Of a stretch of 64,000 bases of DNA, positions 17,184 through 26,768 are shown piece after piece. A program made the translations under genes and the position numbers. The notes beneath the pieces are model-generated. The model was not told the DNA's origin. It was given only the letters and a program-made list of their open reading frames with translations, and searched no databases. Where the stretch lies: positions 496,001 to 560,000 of the forward strand of contig NZ_LT906473.1 of the NCBI RefSeq assembly GCF_900187295.1, in the 5' to 3' direction. Position 1 is the first letter of the stretch; every line of letters starts with the position of its first letter. Source of the DNA: Corynebacterium cystitidis (lineage in GTDB: Bacteria > Actinomycetota > Actinomycetes > Mycobacteriales > Mycobacteriaceae).

Positions 17184-18300
17184 CCTCGAGACTGAGGAGG
17201 CGTCTGCCCTGCACACGCTGGGCTTCCGTTTCTGCCGTGGACAACATGAGCAGGCCACGGCGCGCCTGGCACGCCCTGAAAGTTGCGTCGATCATGTCCA
17301 ACCCGTACCCCTCCAGGAAACTATCGACGACATTCTCACACCAGACCGGGTTGTTAGCACCGTGCTCGCGCAGAGAGGCGACGATGCCGGCCACGTCCTC
17401 GGTCGGACTGCGTAGTTCGTAGGCGCCGGGGTGGGGGATGGACTCGTTGAAATCGACGATGACCCATACCCCCTTGTGAAAGAGCGTCAGTTCTAGGCGG
17501 AGATCCCCGTGGATCCGCTGGACGGGGAAATCATCGGGCATCGCGGCCACCAAATGGTCAATGCGTTGGCGGTGCTCCTCGAGGTGGGGGTAATCGTCGG
17601 CAAGCTCCTCGAAAAGATCTTTTAACGCGTCGCCCATGAAATTGGTGGGCCGACGCCCGGTCGGGAAGGCCATGGCCAGCGCGTCATGCATGTAGCGCAC
17701 CGTTTGGCCCAGGTTGATTAATTCGGTGTGGTGGTAAAAGCCGGCGCTGGCGTTTTGCTTCGCGATGACGCTGCCGGGTTCGCCGGATTCGTAGCTTTCG
17801 ATCGCTGAGAGAGTGTAATCAATCCCGTCGAGCTCGATGGTGACGTAGCCTTCTACCTTTGGGAAGTGAGCCCCAGTTAGTTGCGAGAGCAAGTCGATTT
17901 CACTGCTGAGGCCCTCTGTCAGGTAGTGGAAGACGCGCACCATGTAATGCTTGCCGGTGTCAATGTCGGTCATGCGGTAGTGCAGGTTGCGTCCAGTAGG
18001 GTTGGCCACGGGCGCGATGGTGAAATTCTTAGGAAGTTCGCCGTGCAATGTGGCTCCGTCGGACAGGGGGATTCCGCCGTGTGCGTCTTGGCGCATCCAT
18101 TCAACGGTTTCGGCGGTGAGGTCGTTGCCGTTGTCGTCGAGGAAGAATTGGTACACGCCTGCCACTGTGTCGACGAAGTAATGGTGGCCCGTGAGGAATG
18201 GCTTTTTCTTGATTACGCGAACCTGAGGGTCCTCCTTTGGGTTTCCTCGGTAGAACCGTTGCTTGCGGAGCCATTCTCCGAGCGAGCCCTCCTGATTCAT
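17179..18300 (-). CDS. Maltokinase-like phosphotransferase, divergent paralogue
   Basis: Protein of 373 residues related to maltokinase: RIHGDLRLELTL stands where Mak has HGDLHLGQTL, and VDFNESIPHP where Mak has DFEGEP. The catalytic Asp of HGD and the first Asp of the DF motif remain, but the Gln and Glu that usually follow are changed. The N-terminal cap and the segment HYMVRVFHYLTEGLSSE also align with the Mak family layout. It could phosphorylate another sugar or be regulatory. Unlike mak at 9.8-11.0 kb it is not paired with a trehalose synthase. Confidence 0.65.
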   Translation of the reverse strand: MNQEGSLGEWLRKQRFYRGNPKEDPQVRVIKKKPFLTGHHYFVDTVAGVYQFFLDDNGNDLTAETVEWMRQDAHGGIPLSDGATLHGELPKNFTIAPVANPTGRNLHYRMTDIDTGKHYMVRVFHYLTEGLSSEIDLLSQLTGAHFPKVEGYVTIELDGIDYTLSAIESYESGEPGSVIAKQNASAGFYHHTELINLGQTVRYMHDALAMAFPTGRRPTNFMGDALKDLFEELADDYPHLEEHRQRIDHLVAAMPDDFPVQRIHGDLRLELTLFHKGVWVIVDFNESIPHPGAYELRSPTEDVAGIVASLREHGANNPVWCENVVDSFLEGYGLDMIDATFRACQARRGLLMLSTAETEAQRVQGRRLLSLEG

Positions 18301-18366
18301 GCTTTTCCTTCACTTTGCACTATGGCCTGCGAGACCTGTTTTAGTTAGTTATGAATTATATGAAAT

Positions 18367-19662
18367 TTAAACCTCCGGCGGGAGGTCCGTGAACGAGTCA
18401 CGGATATATCCCAACGGATTTTTGGTTTCTGTGTCATTTTTACCTGAAAGGTTGACGCGTCGTACGAGTCTTGCGCCTGTAGCGTCATAAAAAGGCCAGC
18501 CTGGTGCCCCCGTTCGGGCGTAGTGGACAAGCCAACCATTGAGTCCATCGCCGGCAACGTAGGGGTTGTTACCAAACATTGGCCTGATGTCGCGGGAGTG
18601 GTAGGCGGGCGTCACAGCGTCGTCGACAAGCTCCATCTGCCACACCCTGCCCGGCGCGTGTTCAGCGACGTGGTCGACCCAGCGGCGGACGGATGCGTCG
18701 CCGACGAACCGTCCCGCGAGGTGTTTCGGGTCGATGGCGCGGGCGTGGTCGAGCCAGTAGCTGGCGGTGTCGCGTTTCAGGCCCATAGCGGGGCCGATGG
18801 CTCGAACCATCGCGGCTCCTTGACCCAGCCGGTCGGCCTGGGCGGCGAAGGCCTGGGTATAAAACTCGTCGCGCGTCGACGACACCACCACGTCTACTTC
18901 TGCCATATCGCGTGGGGTCAGTGGCGCAGGCCCGAGCGCGATGTCGAGGATATGGCGTGTCCGGTATCGCTTGTACGCCGCTTTTCGACGAGCCTTCGAT
19001 GTCTTCTCTAGGTTGTGGCGGGTGACCACCATGCCGAAAAAGGCCGCTTGGACACTCGGGCGGCGTTGCTCGTAGGACGCGCGGGGGAAGCTGGGGCTCA
19101 TGGCGAGTACGCGCCGGAACGCGCCGCGATAGTGGTCGCGTCGGGTGAGCCAGAGCGCTGCAGTAGCGCCGGCGGACTGGCCGACGAGGGTGACATTGGT
19201 GGGGTCGCCACCGAATGATTCGATATTGTGTTGGATCCATTCCAGAGCGAGGGCGCAGTCGTCGATGCCACGGTAGTGGTTGGGTTCGTCGTCGTGGAAG
19301 CGTGCGAATCCTTCGAAGCGGATGCGGTAGCCGATTTGAACCTGGATTATGCCTTGGGTGGCGTTGGCGTAGCCGGCGGCGCGGGGATCTTCATGAGTGC
19401 CGTGTTCGAAGCGTCCGCCGTGGATATAGGCGATGACGGGTAGGTCGTCGGAGTCATTCGCGCTGGCCGGCCGGGTGATGGTGAGTGCGATGGTGTCTGG
19501 CTGTGGCGCGGTGGTATCGATGAAGAGTCCGCGTGGGGCAGGTTCCGCGTCGGCAAAGTCGCTGGAGATGTGTGAGTAGGGCACTGAGTGGAAGATGTCC
19601 ACGGTGCCGTCGGAACGGCCGATAATGGTGCCGGCTGGGCAGGTCACTTCAGCGGTGTGCAT
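18367..19662 (-). CDS. Type B carboxylesterase-like alpha/beta hydrolase
   Basis: Esterase/lipase of 431 residues, a little shorter than the family's usual 480-550. The oxyanion region is IAYIHGGRFEHGTHEDPRA and the nucleophile elbow GQSAGATAALWL; LALEWIQHNIESFGGDP just before it is the classical family segment. No signal peptide is visible, so it should be cytoplasmic. A TACAGT box eight bases before the ATG suggests a leaderless transcript. Substrate unknown. Confidence 0.85.
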   Translation of the reverse strand: MHTAEVTCPAGTIIGRSDGTVDIFHSVPYSHISSDFADAEPAPRGLFIDTTAPQPDTIALTITRPASANDSDDLPVIAYIHGGRFEHGTHEDPRAAGYANATQGIIQVQIGYRIRFEGFARFHDDEPNHYRGIDDCALALEWIQHNIESFGGDPTNVTLVGQSAGATAALWLTRRDHYRGAFRRVLAMSPSFPRASYEQRRPSVQAAFFGMVVTRHNLEKTSKARRKAAYKRYRTRHILDIALGPAPLTPRDMAEVDVVVSSTRDEFYTQAFAAQADRLGQGAAMVRAIGPAMGLKRDTASYWLDHARAIDPKHLAGRFVGDASVRRWVDHVAEHAPGRVWQMELVDDAVTPAYHSRDIRPMFGNNPYVAGDGLNGWLVHYARTGAPGWPFYDATGARLVRRVNLSGKNDTETKNPLGYIRDSFTDLPPEV

Positions 19663-19845
19663 ACCATCACACTGTAGTGTGGCAGTGCTGTTGGCGTGGT
19701 CGTTCTAGCCTGCTGCGTTCTTGGTGGGCCTGGAGTGGGCGGCCAGCTTTGTAGCCAGTGGCCGCACCGCTAGCTTCCCGGGTAAGCTAGCGGACTGACG
19801 AGGATTTAGAACGAGGTTCCATCACCACCCGCGTACCATGGCCGT

Positions 19846-21909
19846 ATGACTAATCCACTGCTGCAGGACTCGACCCTTCCCTACAATCTCCCCGATTTCG
19901 CCTCAATTACAGTGGCCGATGCGGATGCCGCATTCCCTACCGCGTTGCAGCGCCACCGTGATGAAGTTGCCGAGATCTTAGCCGAGGCCGAGCCGACGTG
20001 GGAAAATACTGTCGAGGCTCTCGAACTGTCTGGTAGGGACCTTAATCGTGTGACCTCCTGGTTTTTCAACCTGCAAGGTACCGACGGTTCCGACGAGTTT
20101 GATCGCGTAGCCGACCGCTGGGTGCCTGAGCTGTCCGCCCACATGGATGCCATGTACCACAACGCCGAGCTATACCGACGCATCCAGGCAGTCACCCCTC
20201 CAGGTACAGATCACCCTGCCGATGCCGCCGATGCTGCTGAGGCCGCCGATGCTGCTGAGGCCCAGCGCCTGCACGATAAGTTACTGCGCGCCTTCAAACG
20301 CCGCGGCGCCGACCTCGACGACGCAGGCAAAGCACGCTTATCGACGATCAACCAGCGGCTCTCTGAGTTGTCTGAGCTGTTCGGCCGCAACCTACTGGCA
20401 GACACCAAGAAACTCGCGGTGCACTTTGACACGGCAGACAAGTTGGCGGGGTTATCGTCGGCACGCATCGACGCGGCCCGCCAGACTGCAGCTGACAAAG
20501 GCCTCGAGGGATACATACTGCCCATTGAGCTGCCAACCACCCAGTCGGCGCAGTCGCAGCTGGAATCGTCGGAAAGCAGGCGCGCATTATTTGAAGCCTC
20601 GCGTAAACGCGGGCAGGACAGCAACCACGACATCGTGCTGGAATCTGTGCGACTGCGACTAGAACGCGCGCAGCTGCTCGGCTATGAAACGCACGCAGAC
20701 TATGTGATTGCTGAAGAAACCGCTGGCAGCGCACAAGCCGCCCGCGACCTCATAGCTGATCTGGCACCTGCTGCCGCAGCAAACGCTGAGGCAGAGCGTA
20801 AACTAGCCGCCGAGCTCGCAGCAGAAGCCGGCAAACAGGACGCCGCTGAGCTCGATGGCGCTGATTGGCCGTACTGGCAGGCCAAGCGCGCCGAGGAAGA
20901 GCTCAACATCAATGAAGCAGAACTGCGCAAGTACTTCCCGCTGGAACAAGTGTTGCGCGATGGGGTGTTCTTTGCCGCGAAGAAGCTGTACGGAGTGGAC
21001 GTCGTAAAGCGCGACGACCTGCACGGATACCGTGAAGACGTGCAGGTGTGGGAAGTGCTCGAAGGCGACGGTGACCGCGCCGGTGAGGGGCTTGGCCTGC
21101 TGCTGACGGATTACCAGGCGCGGCCCTCGAAACGCGGCGGGGCGTGGATGAGTTCGTTCGTGGAGCAATCGCGGCTGGCCGGCACCAAACCAGTAGTAGT
21201 CAATGTGATGAGTGTGACCGACGAGCTTTTGTCCATCGACGAGGTGACCACCGTCTTCCACGAATTCGGCCACGCGCTGCACGGCCTGCTGTCTGATGTG
21301 CGTTACCCCAGCATGTCCGGCACGAACGTGCCCCGCGACTGGGTGGAATTTCCCAGCCAGATCAACGAAAATTACGCGTTCGCGCCCGAAATCGTGCGCA
21401 ACTACGCCCGCCACATCGACACCGGCGAGGTGCTGCCCGACGAGCTGCTCACCGCAGTGACCGAGTCGCGGAAATTCGGCCAAGGTTTTGCCACCGCCGA
21501 GTACCTCGCAGCGTCCGCCATCGACTTGGCTTGGCATTCGCTTTCCGACGACATCCCCACCGGTACTGATGCCATCGCCACCTTCGAGCAGGAAGCTCTG
21601 CGGAAGGTAGGACTGGACGTGGAAGGACTGGAACCGCGCTACCGCTCCACGTGGTTCAATCACATCTTTGCTGGTGGGTACTCCGCAGGATACTACTCCT
21701 ACCTCTGGGCTGAGGCCTTGGACGCCGACGGCTACCAACTAGTAGAAGAACAAGGCATCAACCGCGAGACTGGGCAACTCTTCCGCGACACAATCCTTTC
21801 GCGCGGTGCGGCTAGCGATTATGCTGAGGCCTACCAGGCGTTCCGCGGGCGCTCCAAGGACGTTCGCCCGCTGCTCGTACGTCGCGGACTTGAAGGTGCG
21901 GAAGTGTAA
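19846..21909 (+). CDS. M3-family zinc metallopeptidase (oligopeptidase/Dcp type)
   Basis: Cytosolic peptidase of 687 residues degrading short peptides. The zinc motif HEFGH is at residues 472-476 in TVFHEFGHALHGLL, with the third ligand expected near DWVEFPSQINENY. The length matches Dcp/PrlC. An Ala/Asp/Glu-rich insert near residue 125 is coded by a short perfect repeat (ADAAEAADAAEA), probably a variable microsatellite. The start ATG is close behind a TACCAT box, so possibly leaderless. The stop overlaps the start of a tiny membrane-protein gene. Confidence 0.9.
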   Translation: MTNPLLQDSTLPYNLPDFASITVADADAAFPTALQRHRDEVAEILAEAEPTWENTVEALELSGRDLNRVTSWFFNLQGTDGSDEFDRVADRWVPELSAHMDAMYHNAELYRRIQAVTPPGTDHPADAADAAEAADAAEAQRLHDKLLRAFKRRGADLDDAGKARLSTINQRLSELSELFGRNLLADTKKLAVHFDTADKLAGLSSARIDAARQTAADKGLEGYILPIELPTTQSAQSQLESSESRRALFEASRKRGQDSNHDIVLESVRLRLERAQLLGYETHADYVIAEETAGSAQAARDLIADLAPAAAANAEAERKLAAELAAEAGKQDAAELDGADWPYWQAKRAEEELNINEAELRKYFPLEQVLRDGVFFAAKKLYGVDVVKRDDLHGYREDVQVWEVLEGDGDRAGEGLGLLLTDYQARPSKRGGAWMSSFVEQSRLAGTKPVVVNVMSVTDELLSIDEVTTVFHEFGHALHGLLSDVRYPSMSGTNVPRDWVEFPSQINENYAFAPEIVRNYARHIDTGEVLPDELLTAVTESRKFGQGFATAEYLAASAIDLAWHSLSDDIPTGTDAIATFEQEALRKVGLDVEGLEPRYRSTWFNHIFAGGYSAGYYSYLWAEALDADGYQLVEEQGINRETGQLFRDTILSRGAASDYAEAYQAFRGRSKDVRPLLVRRGLEGAEV

Positions 21910-22064
21910 TGGATCAGGTAGTGCCTTGGCTCACCCAAGCCAGTTTGTGGGTGCAGGTGCCTGTGCTGCTTGCGGTGCTGATGCCCCTAGCAGGTATTGG
22001 GGCGGTGGTGCTGATCCGCGGGGTGGACTGGGTCGCCCACGTTTTCCGGCGCGTGTCCGGCTGA
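21909..22064 (+). CDS. Small membrane protein, 51 residues
   Basis: The ATG overlaps the stop of the peptidase gene (TAATG), so it is translationally coupled. The protein begins MDQVVPWLTQ, has one or two hydrophobic segments (VQVPVLLAVLMPLAGIGAVV) and ends in a basic tail VFRRVSG. No family is recognised. Coupling and a clean hydrophobic pattern support that it is real. Confidence 0.6.
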   Translation: MDQVVPWLTQASLWVQVPVLLAVLMPLAGIGAVVLIRGVDWVAHVFRRVSG

Positions 22065-22152
22065 GTCTCCTGCTGTGTCCTGCTGTGTTTCTCCGGGTAA
22101 GCCGAGTGACCCTATTCGGCAGAAGCCGCGAAAAGAACTAAGGTAATCAACT

Positions 22153-22293
22153 ATGGCCAACCCTGAAAATCTGCGTAAGCAGGACCAAAAGCTGCCGAAA
22201 GCACGTCGCAAGTACCCTCAGTCACGCGTGACGCAGTCACTGTGGTTGCTGCTGGCCCTTGTGATCGTCGCCGGGCTAATCGGCCTGCTCTGA
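22153..22293 (+). CDS. Small basic membrane protein, 46 residues
   Basis: It begins MANPENLRKQDQKLPKARRK and closes with a single hydrophobic helix SLWLLLALVIVAGLIGLL. AAGG stands about 12 bases upstream. A tail-anchored orientation with a positively charged cytoplasmic head is likely. Function unknown; it follows the peptidase and the 51-residue protein on the same strand. Confidence 0.55.
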   Translation: MANPENLRKQDQKLPKARRKYPQSRVTQSLWLLLALVIVAGLIGLL

Positions 22294-22298
22294 ACTCT

Positions 22299-22334
22299 GC
22301 TCTAAAGTGTGCTCTAAACTCAGCTCTAAAGTGA
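22299..22334. repeat. 12-bp tandem repeat, three copies
   Basis: Three units of GCTCTAAAGTGT type immediately after the small-protein stop and directly before a 63-bp palindromic element. Confidence 0.7.
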
Positions 22335-22335
22335 A

Positions 22336-22398
22336 GCGGTCGATGAATCCTTGAAAATCGCCCGGAAAAGGGGTCAAATTCCCGGATTCATCGACCGC
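22336..22398. repeat. 63-bp palindrome-ended element R1
   Basis: Perfect 15-bp terminal arms (GCGGTCGATGAATCC and its complement) enclose a 33-base centre. It is one of five elements of exactly 63 bp in this window. It lies between the convergent small-protein gene and malQ. Confidence 0.9.
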
Positions 22399-22438
22399 AG
22401 GACAGGTAGAGCACTGCAAAACTGCAGCACTGCAGCTG

Positions 22439-24586
22439 CTAAGGGCGCTTGGAGGCGTCTGCAACCCGGTGGAACAGCTCCATGTCTTCCAGATCCTCCA
22501 GCAAGACGGCCTTGCCCTTGCCATCAGTCAGCGGCACACACCAGTTTTGGTATTGCTCGCGGTTAGTGCCCGGCTGGTTCTGGATGCGGCGGTCTCCCAC
22601 CATGTCCACCAGGTTGGTGCAGGTCAGTGCTGATGGGGTCCCAGCGATGAACTTGTTCAGCCCTACCAGTAGGTCGTCCACATCACCCCGCTCACCGCGC
22701 GGGCGCTCGGAAAACTCAATGTCTGCTAGCTTGGTCCCCTCGAACACACCAGTCTGCCGTGCTGTGTCGAGTACTTCGCCTTGCCACTGCGCATCTTCCG
22801 CGTCGACTTCCTCTACTGGAACATCCAGCAGATTTAGCTCTGCGCGCAGGTCATTATGCGCGCCGGCCAGGTAGCCTGCGGTTGGTGGCAGGTCATGCGT
22901 GCCCACGCTGGATAGTGCCAGCTCACGGTACTCGTGCTGCAGGCGCGGGCCTGGTTGGGATGGTGAGCCTTCGAACCACAACACTGAAGTGCCCATGACA
23001 CCACGGTCGGCTAACACATCCTGCACCCACGGCTCGAAGGTGCCCAAGTCTTCGCCTACAACAACAGCTCCGGCGCGTTCGGCCTCTAAAGCGAGCACGC
23101 CCAGCATTGCCTCGTGGTCATAGTTCATGTACATGCCGGTTGCGGGTGATTCCATGCGTGGCATCCAGAACAGCCGGAACAGGCCCAGCACGTGGTCCAC
23201 GCGGATGCCACCCGAGTTGCGCAGGACGGTGGCCAGTAGGTTTCGCCACGGGGTGTAGCCTGCTTCTGCCAGGCGCACAGGGTTCCATGGTGGCTGGGAC
23301 CAGTCTTGACCATGGTGGTTGTAGTTGTCTGGCGGGGCCCCTACCGACGCGTCTTGGACCAGCACGTGTGCCAGGTTTGTGGCATCTGCGCCACCGGGGT
23401 GCACGCCTACTGCCAGGTCAGTCATGATGCCGATCTTCATGCCGGCATCCAGTGCTCGCTGTTGGGCGGACGCCAGCTGCTCATCGGCGATGAACTGCAA
23501 CCACATATAGAAACGCTGCAGCTCGACAAGTTCATCGTCGTCGTTGGTGTAGCGGTGCTCGTCTGCACCATGCTCCAGTTCGCGGCGCGCACACCATTCG
23601 GCAAAATCCTTCAGCCCCTGGCCCTGCTCTTCAATAAACGCCTCGAACTGGGCCACCCGTGGCTTAGTGAATTCGGTAAAGAATGCTTCGCGCAGTGCCG
23701 CCAGTTTCGCCTCGTAAATAGGGTTGCGCTCGATGAAGTCGGCAGACCGGTTCGCGGTGCGTAACGACGCCGCCAGCTCACCAATCTGCTGCGTAACATC
23801 GGCGTCAAGGGCACCAAATTCGGGGACGTCTTCCACCCGGATGTAGATGGGGTTGACGTAGCGGCGTGTCGTCGGCAAGTAGGGCGAATCTTCTACTGGT
23901 GGGAAAGGTTCGCCGGCGTGTACCGGGTTGATGAGCAAGAAGTCGGCACCCTGGCCGGCGATGATCTCTGCCAGGTGGCCCAAGTCGACGAAGTCGCCCA
24001 TGCCCCACGATTTTTCCGAGCGCACGGAATACAATTGGGCCATCACCCCGTATACGGGCTGGCCAACGAAACGGTCGGTCGTCGATAAGCGTTCTGGTGT
24101 AATGATCAGCGAAGTCTCGTGGCGTTGCTCGCCCGACTCCAGGTGCAGCTTGTGCCAACCCTGGGGTAGGTCGCCTGGAATGTGGAATGTGGCCTCACCC
24201 CAGGTCACGCCGTCGACCTCGACGGGTTCGGTCCAGTTCTCGTCCTGGTACGCATCGCGGGAGGAACCGTCTTCTAACTCAATCCACACATGTGCCGGGG
24301 CGCCGTGGTGCACGTGGACATTGAACTGCTTCTCCACACCTTCCACCGCAACCACGCTGGTTGGTAAGGGGCGGGAGGCTTCTCGCAGGCGGTGGCGCTC
24401 GAGCGCATCATTCAATTCGTCGTCAGAAGGATTGTCTGACAAGGACACGCCGATTGCGCGCAGTAACTTCACCGTCGTTTCCGCAGGGGGGATCACTTGG
24501 TTGCCGTCAGAGCCCGTATAGCTCGTGGACAAGCCATATGTGCTGGCAAGAGTGTTCAGCAGATCAACATTAATCACACGCCCCAT
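22439..24586 (-). CDS. malQ: 4-alpha-glucanotransferase (amylomaltase)
   Basis: GH77 enzyme of 715 residues that transfers maltosyl units between alpha-glucans in maltose and glycogen metabolism. Recognisable signatures are the nucleophile in IRVDHVLGLFRLFW, the acid/base in VVGEDLGTFEPWV and SSVGTHDLPPTAGYLAG. The extra N-terminal domain of about 150 residues is normal for actinobacterial MalQ. The ATG at 24586 has no clear ribosome site; a GTG four codons on is an alternative. It shares the glucan context with treS and mak. Confidence 0.95.
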   Translation of the reverse strand: MGRVINVDLLNTLASTYGLSTSYTGSDGNQVIPPAETTVKLLRAIGVSLSDNPSDDELNDALERHRLREASRPLPTSVVAVEGVEKQFNVHVHHGAPAHVWIELEDGSSRDAYQDENWTEPVEVDGVTWGEATFHIPGDLPQGWHKLHLESGEQRHETSLIITPERLSTTDRFVGQPVYGVMAQLYSVRSEKSWGMGDFVDLGHLAEIIAGQGADFLLINPVHAGEPFPPVEDSPYLPTTRRYVNPIYIRVEDVPEFGALDADVTQQIGELAASLRTANRSADFIERNPIYEAKLAALREAFFTEFTKPRVAQFEAFIEEQGQGLKDFAEWCARRELEHGADEHRYTNDDDELVELQRFYMWLQFIADEQLASAQQRALDAGMKIGIMTDLAVGVHPGGADATNLAHVLVQDASVGAPPDNYNHHGQDWSQPPWNPVRLAEAGYTPWRNLLATVLRNSGGIRVDHVLGLFRLFWMPRMESPATGMYMNYDHEAMLGVLALEAERAGAVVVGEDLGTFEPWVQDVLADRGVMGTSVLWFEGSPSQPGPRLQHEYRELALSSVGTHDLPPTAGYLAGAHNDLRAELNLLDVPVEEVDAEDAQWQGEVLDTARQTGVFEGTKLADIEFSERPRGERGDVDDLLVGLNKFIAGTPSALTCTNLVDMVGDRRIQNQPGTNREQYQNWCVPLTDGKGKAVLLEDLEDMELFHRVADASKRP

Positions 24587-24776
24587 CTTGCCAAAGAAAT
24601 CGCACCAATGTTGGTCTAACGGTATTAAAAAAGCCTAATCGGGAGTTAACTGAAGAGGTATTTGCGGAGCCAAAAAGCGTTTCTTACCCGATTCACAGGG
24701 ACACTACCGCTACTGTTGGTGCATACAAAATGATCTTTTCAAAAGTAGAAATAAGAAGAAAGTAGACGGCCCGCCT

Positions 24777-26621
24777 ATGACTACCTCCAGCGACATCTTC
24801 GCAACCGAAGCACCTTTTACCTTGGCAGAAAGCGATAACTGCCTGTCAGCGATGATGGGGCTGGCGCGCTCCAACCCGCACCTGGTGCTGTTTACCCGCC
24901 CCCGCAACTATGACTGGGTAAACGTGACAGCTGGTGAGTTCTTAGCCGAAGTGATCGAGACAGCCAAGGGACTGATCGCGCTCGGCGTTGAGGCCGGTGA
25001 TCGCGTGGTGATCTTGTCGGCTACCCGCTACGAGTGGTCTTTACTTGACTTCGCTATTTGGGCCGCCGGTGCTGCTAGTGTGCCTATTTATCCCTCGTCG
25101 TCTGATACGCAAATCCACTGGATCATCGAAGATTCTGGCGCCGTGCTCGCGGTGACGGAATCCCGCGAGCATACTGATTCGCTGTCTAACGTGTTGCTTA
25201 ACGACGAAGGGGTCGCGCCGCTGACCGGCTCACCAACCAAGCTGCGGCGCGTGTTGGAAATTAACTCTGCGGCGGTGGAAACGTTGAAGTTTGAGGGGCG
25301 CAACGTGGAAGATCACGTGGTTGAGGAGCGCATTGCCGGCATCCGCCACGCAGACCTGGCCTCCTTGGTGTATACCTCTGGAACCACTGGCCAGCCGAAG
25401 GGCTGCTTCCTCACCCACAAGAACTGGATTCACCAGGTCCGTGCTTTGCTCACCCACGATATCGGTGCGATTGCGCGTCCAGGTGCGCGCGTGGTTACTT
25501 ACCTGCCGTTGGCGCATGTGCTGGCGCGGGCTGTGGCTTTGGCCCTGACTATTGGCGGGGCTACTCAATCGCACTGGTCTGACACCTCCACGCTGACCAT
25601 GGAGTTGCAGCGCTCCCGCCCACACGTGGTTCTGGGGGTGCCGCGCGTGTTTGAGAAGGTGCGCAACGCCGCCTATAACAAGGCCGCTGACGGTGGCCCG
25701 GTTAAAGCGGGCATTTTCCGGACTGCGGAGAAAACCGCGGTGGAGTATTCGCGGGCATTAGACACCCCGGAAGGCCCGTCGCGCGCGCTGGAGCTGCGCC
25801 GCAAGGTGGCCGACAAACTGGTGTACTCCAAGATCAAAGATGCGCTGGGTGGCCAGGTGGAGTACTGCATCACCGGTGGTTCTGCCATGAGTGCTGAGCT
25901 GGGTCATTTCTTCCGTGGTATCGGTGTGCCCGCCTATGAAGGTTACGGTTTGACGGAGACTACTGCGGCCGCAGCTGTCAACTTTGGGGAAGAGACCAAA
26001 ATTGGTTCCGTCGGCAAGCCCATTGCTGGCTACGCTGCGCGCTTAAGCGACGAGGGCGAAGTGATGATCAAGGGTGATGGTGTTTTCGAGGGCTACTACA
26101 ACAACCCCGAGGCCACACAGAAGGATCTTGTCGACGGGTGGTTTAACACCGGTGACTTAGGCGAAATCGACGAGAACGGGTTTATTACCATCACCGGCCG
26201 CAAGAAGGATCTCATTGTGACCGCTGGTGGGAAGAATATTTCGCCGCAGCCGATGGAGGAGATCATGCGCCAAGACCCGTTGATTTCCCAAGCGCTGGTG
26301 GTCGGTGACGGCAAGCCATTCGTGGGGGTGTTGGTCACGCTGGACCCGGACGAGCTGGCCCGTTGGAAGGCTACCCACAATATTCCGGAAAACCGTGAGT
26401 TGAAGGACTTTGTTACAGACCCTGCTTTGCGGGCAGGTGTGCAAGACGCGGTGAATATGGTTAACGCGACGGTTAGTCACGCCGAGCAGATCAAGAAGTT
26501 TTGGATTTTGGACCGTGACTTGTCCGAGAATGAAAATGAGTTGACCCCAACATTGAAGGTCAAGCGTAACGTGGTGTTTCAGCGTTTTGCCGAGGAGATC
26601 GACAAGCTGTATGCCCGCTAA
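24777..26621 (+). CDS. fadD15: Long-chain fatty-acid-CoA ligase
   Basis: Adenylate-forming enzyme of 614 residues activating long-chain fatty acids to acyl-CoA. The P-loop-like motif is LVYTSGTTGQPKGCFLTHKN, the second AMP-binding motif YEGYGLTETTAA, and the hinge TGRKKDLIVTAGGKNISP. The length and motifs match the corynebacterial and mycobacterial FadD15 group. Start ATG at 24777; no strong ribosome site is visible. The gene symbol follows the conserved position between malQ and hemW in corynebacteria and is inferred. Confidence 0.9.
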   Translation: MTTSSDIFATEAPFTLAESDNCLSAMMGLARSNPHLVLFTRPRNYDWVNVTAGEFLAEVIETAKGLIALGVEAGDRVVILSATRYEWSLLDFAIWAAGAASVPIYPSSSDTQIHWIIEDSGAVLAVTESREHTDSLSNVLLNDEGVAPLTGSPTKLRRVLEINSAAVETLKFEGRNVEDHVVEERIAGIRHADLASLVYTSGTTGQPKGCFLTHKNWIHQVRALLTHDIGAIARPGARVVTYLPLAHVLARAVALALTIGGATQSHWSDTSTLTMELQRSRPHVVLGVPRVFEKVRNAAYNKAADGGPVKAGIFRTAEKTAVEYSRALDTPEGPSRALELRRKVADKLVYSKIKDALGGQVEYCITGGSAMSAELGHFFRGIGVPAYEGYGLTETTAAAAVNFGEETKIGSVGKPIAGYAARLSDEGEVMIKGDGVFEGYYNNPEATQKDLVDGWFNTGDLGEIDENGFITITGRKKDLIVTAGGKNISPQPMEEIMRQDPLISQALVVGDGKPFVGVLVTLDPDELARWKATHNIPENRELKDFVTDPALRAGVQDAVNMVNATVSHAEQIKKFWILDRDLSENENELTPTLKVKRNVVFQRFAEEIDKLYAR

Positions 26622-26768
26622 CTGTTCGCCCGCTTGGAATTTGCTTCGGCGCGCCTGCCATGCGGGGGCGTGCGCGTGGCCTAAAGTCACATTGCGGAAG
26701 TCAAACTCTCAACCTTTACTTGAATGCTTCTTGCTCTTTGTTCTCACATTTAGAAAGGGGTCTGCACG

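Noticed and set aside
18101..18313. Basic open frames near 18.1-18.3 kb
   Set aside because: They overlap the maltokinase-like gene out of frame without own signals.
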